This document shows positions 35,221 to 42,500 of a stretch of DNA of 55,119 nucleotides, piece after piece; positions within the stretch are counted from its first letter, which is position 1, and each line of letters starts with the position of its first letter. The notes under the pieces are model-generated. The model saw nothing but the letters and a program-made list of their open reading frames with translations. It did not search any database and was not told the origin of the DNA. The position numbers and the translations under genes were made by a program. The DNA comes from BQJU01 sp964015035 (GTDB lineage Bacteria; Bacteroidota; Bacteroidia; Chitinophagales; Saprospiraceae), in NCBI GenBank assembly GCA_964015035.1, contig CAXHCA010000028.1, positions 1 to 55,119 of the forward strand, given 5' to 3'.

Positions 35221-35346
35221 TGCATGTTTGAAGGTAGGCATTCAGTCCCGGTAAAACCGGGATTCTGGAACCTCTTTTCGTCCGTCTCGGCTCAGCCGAG
35301 ATGGACTCAAAAATGAGCCTCCCGAGAACCCCAAACATGCACTTAG
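35216..35346. repeat. Palindromic repeat element, short copy with inverted interior
   Basis: The 131-bp copy is bounded by CTTAGTGCATGTTTGAAGG and CCAAACATGCACTTAG, giving identical CTTAG pentamers on both sides. The TCCCGGT-AAA-ACCGGGA hairpin is on the left (35249-35265), where the other long copies have it on the right; the core TCTCGGCTCAGCCGAGA follows at about 35285-35301. The interior is thus the reverse complement of the copies at 20219 and 50493, with two segments deleted. The left CTTAG holds the TAG stop of the GNAT gene. Confidence 0.9.
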
Positions 35347-35463
35347 CGGTCATATACAAGAATTCCGGAGTGACAACACCGAATTTTTCCGTCCAAATAA
35401 AAATGTTGTCAACTATTCTTCCATCCAATACGTTTAGGAAAACATAAATACACTTTGACGCTA

Positions 35464-36756
35464 ATGAAAGACCGTACACTTGGAATACCTGTGAAGGAAT
35501 GTTTTTTTAAGCAAGCTTCCGACCACCTGACACTACTACTTGGAAGTAAACCCGCAAAAATCAACTTGCCGCAAAATAAACCATTGCAACAGCTCTCTCT
35601 TTTTGACGATTACCAAGTTCTCTACGCTCAACATATTGAAACCTTCCGCCCTTATTTCAGCATTCTACACCAAAATGGCAACCGCTTTTTGCAACCTACC
35701 TACCTCCAATTGATGGAAGACTATCCTCCAAGAGGCATGAGGTTTGTCTATTTGTTGTTTCAAAATAAAGGCAAAACCATTGGCTTCGCAGTCGGGCAAG
35801 TGCTTAATTTCAACCTTAAAGAAACTCTGCTTTCTGAAAATTCGCAGGATGCTAGTTTTTGGAATTCTATCAGAAATAATGTGGCCAATCATTTTAACTT
35901 CCAATTGCTGGTTTGCGGCACAACCACAGTGACTGGTCAACACGGCTTTTTCTTCCGTCCCGAAGTTCCCAAAACGCTCATTCCCCAATTGCTGACCTTA
36001 GGGTTCAACACCTACATCCAAAAAGTGGATTCCAGGGTAGATACGATAATGATCAAAGACTTAGGAAAAGACAATCACGATTGGCACAAATACTGGAAGG
36101 AAGGCAATTTTAGCCAAGTCACCTTTCAGCCCAATATGATTTTTGAAATTGATCCCTCTTGGTCTACCTATGGAGATTACCTCAATGCGATGACCTCCAA
36201 ATACCGGGTGCGGGCCAAGCGGGCACAGAAAAAGGCAAAGGCCATTCAAACACGGATTCTTAGCCTAGAAGACATTGCTTTGTACGAAGATCGAATCCAA
36301 GGGTTATACCTCGATATTGCTCAGAAAGCGGATTTTAATATGATCACCTTGCATCCCGGTTATTTAAAGGCATTAAAAGAGCGTTTGGGAGATCATTTTA
36401 CGATGTCTGGCTATTTTCTGGGAGAAACGCTGATCGGCTTTTGCACGACCATTGAAAATGGAGAAGACCTAGAAGCACATTTTCTGGGCGTAGACCAGGA
36501 GGCGAATTTTGAATACCAATTGTATTTGAATATGCTTTATGATATGGTCAAACAAGGCATTGAAAAAGGAACAGTGAAACGCATCATTTTTGGACGAACG
36601 GCGCCAGAGATAAAGAGTTCGGTAGGCGCCCGGGCGGAGCAAGTTTACTGCTATTTCAGGCATAGAAATGCCCTAATCAACAAAATGGTGCCTTCCTTGA
36701 TCAGTTGTTTTGAGCCCAAGGTGGAATGGACACCCCGCCATCCATTTGGGCACTAA
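35464..36756 (+). CDS. GNAT/FemAB-fold acyltransferase-like protein
   Basis: The 430-residue protein is not recognised with certainty. Its C-terminal half (from about residue 225) has the look of a GNAT/FemAB-type fold: SKYRVRAKRAQKKAKAIQTR, LYLDIAQKADFNMI, FTMSGYFLGETLIGFCTTI and ARAEQVYCYFRHRN. The N-terminal half has a similar but weaker set (FVYLLFQNKGKTIGFAVGQV). Two GNAT-like halves would fit FemAB-related proteins. No signal peptide or membrane segment is seen. The ATG at 35464 is preferred over a TTG at 35455. The substrate is unknown. Its end overlaps the stop of the convergent anti-sigma-like gene by 4 bp. Confidence 0.65.
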   Translation: MKDRTLGIPVKECFFKQASDHLTLLLGSKPAKINLPQNKPLQQLSLFDDYQVLYAQHIETFRPYFSILHQNGNRFLQPTYLQLMEDYPPRGMRFVYLLFQNKGKTIGFAVGQVLNFNLKETLLSENSQDASFWNSIRNNVANHFNFQLLVCGTTTVTGQHGFFFRPEVPKTLIPQLLTLGFNTYIQKVDSRVDTIMIKDLGKDNHDWHKYWKEGNFSQVTFQPNMIFEIDPSWSTYGDYLNAMTSKYRVRAKRAQKKAKAIQTRILSLEDIALYEDRIQGLYLDIAQKADFNMITLHPGYLKALKERLGDHFTMSGYFLGETLIGFCTTIENGEDLEAHFLGVDQEANFEYQLYLNMLYDMVKQGIEKGTVKRIIFGRTAPEIKSSVGARAEQVYCYFRHRNALINKMVPSLISCFEPKVEWTPRHPFGH

Positions 36757-37160
36757 TTTAGATTTCTTGCCGGCACCAATTTTTTACCTTTTTGTCCCTC
36801 ATTCACGGTAGGCTTCGCCAGACGATCCTGATAGCGACGGCTAAATTCCACCACCTTCAATATTTCTTGCTGATCGGCTGAGGCCGTGAGTTGTTCCATT
36901 TGAGAAGGCACGGCCTCAACAGCTCCCGCTTGCATTTCTTTTTTGTGATTGGTAAGGACACTAATCACCGTAATCGAAACGACCAGCAGCAGGATGGCCG
37001 CCACCATACCCAAATGGCTGGAAAACCAGGACTGACGGTGCCGGTTCTTGTGGGCATCCAGCCGTTGCTCTAGCTTCCGCCACGCTTGTGGAGAGGGTCT
37101 TTCTGATAGTTTATGTTGATTATCTCTAAACAAATCGAAAGGATCTTTTTGTGTTTCCAT
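36753..37160 (-). CDS. Single-span membrane protein, probable anti-sigma factor
   Basis: A 135-residue protein with a charged N-terminal part (DPFDLFRDNQHKLSERPSPQAWRKLEQRLDAH), one membrane segment (about residues 49-68, GMVAAILLLVVSITVISVL) and a periplasmic tail. This cytoplasm-membrane-periplasm layout, and its position 28 bp after an ECF sigma gene, point to an anti-sigma factor. The motif AWxKLExRL is common in Bacteroidota anti-sigma-like proteins. It lacks the zinc-binding HxxxCxxC motif. Its partner is the sigma factor at 37189-37779. Confidence 0.72.
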   Translation of the reverse strand: METQKDPFDLFRDNQHKLSERPSPQAWRKLEQRLDAHKNRHRQSWFSSHLGMVAAILLLVVSITVISVLTNHKKEMQAGAVEAVPSQMEQLTASADQQEILKVVEFSRRYQDRLAKPTVNEGQKGKKLVPARNLN

Positions 37161-37188
37161 TTTATGTTAATGTGTCGTTCTTTTAATC

Positions 37189-37779
37189 TTAAGAGCCACT
37201 CACTCCCGGATATCTGACATCCTGGAGTAAGGTTTGCATTCGTTTTTTTGCTAAAATCAGTTGCGATTTGGAAGTATTGATGCTGATATTGAGCATATCG
37301 GCAATCTCTCGGTGTTTGTACCCTTCTAAAACATACAAGTTAAAAATCGTGCGGTATCCTGTTGGCAATTGGTCCAGTAAGTTCAAAATGTCCTGCGCCT
37401 GCAATTCTTCTTGAACCGTTAAGTTCGTCTTTGCCATTTGCGGATGAATTTCCACTGTCAGGTTAAAATTGTGTCGCTTGCGCAATGCCATCAAACATTC
37501 ATTAACCATAATGCGCCGAATCCAGCCTTCGAAGCTTCCTTTTCCACTATATTGATTGATATTGGTCAGCACCTTAAAGAAGCCTTCAATCATTGCATCT
37601 TCCGCGTCTTCTACATTTTTCATGTATCGCTTGCATACTCCAAACATAGTTGGTGAATACCGCTCATAAATCAGACGTTGGGCCTGCCGGTCTTCCTTTT
37701 TACAAGCTTTAATGAGGTCTTCTTCCGTCACGCGGCTGCTTTTCAAGTTAAGTGTTCGATCTGTGGCATTTCTGGTCAT
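37189..37779 (-). CDS. ECF-type RNA polymerase sigma factor
   Basis: The 196-residue factor has sigma-70 region 2 (RLIYERYSPTMFGVCKRYM, DAEDAMIEGFFKVLTNI, GSFEGWIRRIMVNECLMALRK) at about residues 25-115. Region 4 (LPTGYRTIFNLYVLEGYKHREIADMLNISINTSKSQLILAKKRM), given here only as a pattern, is at about 140-185. It belongs to the same broad ECF group as the factor at 4538-5098 but is clearly different in sequence. The ATG at 37779 is preferred over an upstream start at 37821. The anti-sigma candidate follows after 28 bp. Confidence 0.93.
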   Translation of the reverse strand: MTRNATDRTLNLKSSRVTEEDLIKACKKEDRQAQRLIYERYSPTMFGVCKRYMKNVEDAEDAMIEGFFKVLTNINQYSGKGSFEGWIRRIMVNECLMALRKRHNFNLTVEIHPQMAKTNLTVQEELQAQDILNLLDQLPTGYRTIFNLYVLEGYKHREIADMLNISINTSKSQLILAKKRMQTLLQDVRYPGVSGS

Positions 37780-37917
37780 ACGCTCGCTATTTTTTCGGGA
37801 ACAGCGGTCGTATTCCCACAAATTAGCAGTTTTATTAAATAGGATGCAACTTTTTTCTTTTTTGGTGGGTTGTCGAGAATATTACGGTCTCTGATAGTAT
37901 AAAAAAGTGGAAAACGC

Positions 37918-38187
37918 TATCTTTGTGCATTAATAAAGAACAAAAAAGAACAGCCATTAGCCTGGTGACCAACGATGACTCATTCCTTTAGCATATCCGA
38001 TCAACCAACGAGTAACAATAGCGTGTCAGGCTTTTCCCATTTTAATTTTCTCAAACCCATTTTCAAATTTTTGTCAATTTTCCGAAAACGAAAGACAAAT
38101 CCCCTAGTCAAGTCCAAACACCATTGTTGAGAAAATTAAAAGGCTATATGCCCGCCAAATTTATTCTTTAACTCAAAATTTTGATTG
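37918..38187 (+). promoter_or_regulatory. lysA leader: promoter -7 and structured 5' untranslated region
   Basis: TATCTTTG at 37918-37925 is a perfect TAnnTTTG -7 element, with no clear -33 element. It would give a leader of about 255 nt before the lysA ATG, within a 408-bp gene-free gap. In the leader, TTTTAATTTTCTCAA (38040-38054) pairs perfectly with TTGAGAAAATTAAAA (38127-38141), closing a 72-nt loop that itself contains TTTGTC and GACAAA arms (38070-38075 and 38094-38099). It does not show the conserved boxes of the known lysine riboswitch that I could recognise. Function is inferred only from shape and position. Confidence 0.45.
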
Positions 38188-39444
38188 ATGACTTTGGAAA
38201 ACAATCGCTACCTACTCAGCGGTGGCATTGATCCCCTCGAATTGTGCAGTAAGTATGACTGCCCCTTGTATGTTTACGATAGCGCCGTAATGGAGCGCCA
38301 ATATAAACGCATTCAAAGTGCGTTTAACGTCAAGAGTTTAAAGATAAATTACGCTTGTAAAGCGTTGACTAATATCAACGTACTCAAGGTGTTCAATGAA
38401 ATGGGCGCGGGTTTGGATACAGTTTCCATCCAAGAGGTATTACTTGGCTTAAAAGCCGGCTTTGCTCCTCAGGATATCATTTACACGCCCAACTGTGTCA
38501 GCTTGGAAGAGATTTCTTTGGCCGTCGAGCAAGGCGTAAGAATCAATATCGACAATACATCTATTTTGGAGCAATTTGGCCAGGCGCATCCTGATGTCCC
38601 AGTATGTATCCGTATCAATCCACACATCATGGCGGGCGGCAACGCCAAAACTTCAGTGGGGCATATCGATTCTAAATTTGGCATTTCCTTTCACCAGATG
38701 CCCTTAGTACACCGCATTGTTGAAGCGACCGGAATGCAAGTCGAAGGATTGCATATGCATACCGGTTCTGGTATTCTGGATGCGGAGGTATTTCTCATTG
38801 GTGCAGAAATCTTACTCAATCTTGCCCGTGAATTTGACGATCTGGAATACATCGACTTTGGGAGTGGGTTCAAAGTGCCCTACAAAGAAGGTGATATCGC
38901 CACCAACATCGAGGATTTGGGAGAAAAAATATCCAACCGCTTCAATGAATTTTGCGAAGAGTACGGCCGTGACCTGACGCTGATGTTTGAACCGGGGAAA
39001 TATCTGGTGAGCGAGGCAGGGTATTTCTTTGTGAAGGTCAATGTGATCAAACAGACCACCTCTACCATCTTTGCCGGTATTGATTCGGGCTTGAATCACT
39101 TGATTCGCCCCATGTTTTACAATGCCTACCACGAAATAGTCAATGTAACAAAGCCCGATGGCCGACAACGTTTTTACACGGTTGTGGGCTACATTTGTGA
39201 AACGGATACCTTTGGTATCAACCGACGCATCTCCGAGATCAATGAGGGCGATGTGCTCTGCATGGAGCACGCCGGAGCATACTGCTTTTCGATGGCCTCC
39301 AACTATAACTCCCGCTTCCGTCCCGCAGAGGTCCTAATCTACAAGGGCAAAGATTATTTGATTCGAGAACGGGAAACGATGGAGGATCTACTGCGCAATC
39401 AGGTGGATGTACCCATTTTTGAAAAGGAGCAGGTGGTGGAGTAA
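38188..39444 (+). CDS. lysA: Diaminopimelate decarboxylase
   Basis: LysA removes CO2 from meso-diaminopimelate to form lysine, the last step of the pathway, using pyridoxal phosphate. The 418-residue enzyme has the PLP-binding Lys in INYACKALTNI (Lys58), HMHTGSG (the phosphate-binding glycines), FEPGKYLV, and the CETDTFG motif near the C-terminus with the active-site Cys. Overall it fits fold type III decarboxylases. Specificity for diaminopimelate rather than arginine or ornithine is judged from length and motifs. The ATG at 38188 is preferred over an adjacent TTG. It stands alone behind a long leader, with a terminator hairpin downstream. Confidence 0.94.
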   Translation: MTLENNRYLLSGGIDPLELCSKYDCPLYVYDSAVMERQYKRIQSAFNVKSLKINYACKALTNINVLKVFNEMGAGLDTVSIQEVLLGLKAGFAPQDIIYTPNCVSLEEISLAVEQGVRINIDNTSILEQFGQAHPDVPVCIRINPHIMAGGNAKTSVGHIDSKFGISFHQMPLVHRIVEATGMQVEGLHMHTGSGILDAEVFLIGAEILLNLAREFDDLEYIDFGSGFKVPYKEGDIATNIEDLGEKISNRFNEFCEEYGRDLTLMFEPGKYLVSEAGYFFVKVNVIKQTTSTIFAGIDSGLNHLIRPMFYNAYHEIVNVTKPDGRQRFYTVVGYICETDTFGINRRISEINEGDVLCMEHAGAYCFSMASNYNSRFRPAEVLIYKGKDYLIRERETMEDLLRNQVDVPIFEKEQVVE

Positions 39445-39487
39445 GGTCTTCTTTTATGTAGAAAAGCAGCGGAGGACTATAGACAAA

Positions 39488-39522
39488 GAAGCCTGCCGGA
39501 AAACTGAATTCCAGCAGGCTTC
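39488..39522. terminator. Hairpin between lysA and the giant secreted protein gene
   Basis: A 14-bp stem with one mismatch (GAAGCCTGCCGGAA against TTCCAGCAGGCTTC) and 7-nt loop lies between the two convergent stops. The tails are only moderately T-rich (TTTGTCT on the minus strand), so efficiency is uncertain. It can serve both genes. Confidence 0.65.
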
Positions 39523-39546
39523 ATCATTATTGAACTCCAGAACTAA

Positions 39547-42500
39547 TCAGCGGGTTGCTTTCACAACCCTTTCAGTGATAATATATCCTCCAAGGTGCAC
39601 TTTAAGCATATACATGCCGGCAGGGAGCGCATCCATTGAAATCTCATTTTGATTGTAGACACTCGGGGCCACCTGCTTACCGGTAGGATCCAAAATGTCC
39701 ACTTGATCGATCGGCAATTGATATTTGATGTCAATGTACAACCTATCAGAAGTAGGATTCGGATAGACCCGGAGGTTGCGCATCAAGTCAATTTTACCAA
39801 TTGGATCATCTGTGGTCGTATTATCGATGGTCAACAAAGCCGCAGGATTGCGCAGTGGGATCTGTTCTTCGTCTACACTAATGGCTTTGATCGCCTCAGT
39901 GCGAATCTCCGTATCGTGAATACCGGCGATGTCATCAATAATGCCACGTAAGATGACGATAGGTCCAAAGCCCGAGACGTTGTTGTGATCGGTGCGTACC
40001 ATTGCTATCTCCAGAATGCCTTCGTCCAAATTTTTCCGGTCCAAAGAAATCAGGTTCACATTTGGTTCCCCCATCCAGCTGATGGGATATTCCACCTCCA
40101 AAGTGGCTAGATCGATCAAATTAGGATCAATTTCAATTTGGAAAGCAATGCCGTAGATGTCATCCACCGGAATAGCTTCTGTACCTAAATTGACGGGAAT
40201 TTCAAACGTTAAGTTATTCGGTACTTGATCAGGCACGTCGATGAAGATGGCCGGGTCAAGATCCGTAGCAGGAAGTGGCGCAAAGGATTCAGGCGTACCG
40301 TGCTCCTGGCCGTAGTTGAGCAAAATAGCCTCCCTATCCGCTTCGTCGACGATCCCGTCACCGTTACAATCTGCGTGTTTAAAGTTGGTGCCATTGGCAA
40401 AATCGCCTTCCCAATCTTCAGCCCCCCATGCCGACCATTCAATCGTGCTGGTGTTCCGGTCCGGACCAGTTGCATCGTAGGCCACTCCAATATTGAGCAA
40501 ATCAAAATGGCTGGCCACGTTGTCAAGATTGGCATCACCGGGCCACACATCAACGGGCTCTGGTGTGGTGGTTTCAAAACAACCATTATCAAGCAAGAAA
40601 TTGCCATTGCCAAATAAAGTCAAAGTTTCTATCATGCCGTTAAAGGTCATGGTACCATTTTCTACGTCAACCATGAGGGTCACGCCAGGAGCAATATTCA
40701 TCGGCAAATTTTCGGGGCTATCTGCCTGCATCACATCGCTGCCATTCACCGACACTTTGACTTCGGTTCCAGAGAAATAATAATCAAAAGTAATGCTGGC
40801 TAATACCTGATTGGTGGTGGTAAAATCAAAACCAATGCCAGAGTTAAAGAGTGCCACAATATGTCCTGCGCCACCAGTAAATGCAGGGAAGGTATTGGCA
40901 TCCACCACAAATACGTAGCAGTTACATTCATCCCCGGGGAAGCTTTCGTAAGTCATCAGAACGTCATTCTCCTCCCCAATTTCATCCCCCGCATTGTACC
41001 CGGTATTCGGGCCATAAAAAGTACCTTCAAATCCTTCAAACTCTAAACAATTGTCATTATCGCAATACACTGATTCCAAAACAGTGGAGGTTTGACAAAA
41101 TAAACTTTCATCCGTCGCCTGGAAGTACCAGTTTGTGGCATTATCTCCATCAAATGGACCAATGGTAATGGGCAATTCATCGTAGCTGAATACCTCCGAC
41201 GTCAAATCCCCATTTTGCGGGCCGTAGACCAATGTGAATAGGTCGCCGGTATTTCCGTAAAGGAAGTCTACATCCACGTAGAACGTGCCATTGTCTTCAC
41301 AATCATGTGCTTCCACTACCATATCGCGGATAGAGCAGCAAGGCAAAGAGAAATCAACCGTAGTGCAGCAGTTGTCTATTCCGTAGTCACAAATAGTCAG
41401 CTGTTCTCCCATGCCCAATTCCAGCGGCAGTTCGATGCTGAGCGGTAAAGCCGAATACAAGAACTCATCTACCAATTGATTGCCAATTACCAGGTCGAAG
41501 TAGTCACTTTGTGGACTTTCCACATTAAAGTCAAGGTGGAGGGTAAAGAATGGCCCACTGTGACAATCGACACTGTAATCCACATCTGAAATTTGACAAT
41601 CCGGGCAATCAATCGGTCCTATTTCCGTAAAGCTGGAACAGGTTTCATTGTCATTATCCACTACAATAAATTCATAGATCGTTTCGCCATCACCCTCAAA
41701 TGGCCCCAAGGTGATAAATGGTGCACTGTATTCAAATGTACCGTAAATTTGGCCATTGCCTACTACGGTAAAACCATGCTCTCCGTGGTTTTCCGCCGTT
41801 ACCACCAAATCAATCAGGAAGGTGCCATTTTCGCAGTCATAAGCTTCTGCAGATACTTCTGTAATCTGGCAGGGATCACCGGTACAATCAGGAGCGGCAA
41901 AGGATGTGGTGGCGCAGCAATTGGATTGATCATTGATACATACCTGAAGGAAATCTACCGAACCACCGTTTCCTGCAAAATGTCCTATGGTGACCGGTAA
42001 TTCTTCTAGTGAATAATAGCCGATAATCTCTCCATTGGCGTCAATAACATCAAAGAATTCATTCCCTGGATTTTGGTACTCAAAATCAATCACAATGCCA
42101 TAAGTGCCATCAGGGTTACATTCCTGTGCATCGACCACAAGATCGTAAATGCCGCATTCCTGGTCGCAGTTGTAGATCCCCAATTCGTAAAAACCAAAAC
42201 AGGCAGGATCAGCAATATCTAGGATCGTAAAGTTGTAGAAGGTTTCGCCATCGCCAGCAAAGGGCCCAATCGTGATGTAGGGTTCGTTGTAGGTAAATGG
42301 ACCAAAAATCTGACCGCTGACAAAGACGTAGTAGCCCAATGGACTGGTATTTTGTGAATCAAAAGCGAGATCTACCATAAATTGGCCATCGTTGCAATCA
42401 TAAGGCTCTACGATGACTCCCGAAATGCCGCATTCCGAGCCCATATCACAGTCCACGGGGCCAAAGGTTTCCTGGATGTAGCAGTCCATAATAGGATCTG

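Noticed and set aside
35180..35479. A 99-codon minus-strand frame across the repeat at 35216
   Set aside because: It runs through the palindromic element and part of the GNAT gene; its sequence is dictated by the repeat.
37925..38187. Known lysine riboswitch upstream of lysA
   Set aside because: The conserved boxes of that riboswitch were not found; only generic stem structure is seen.
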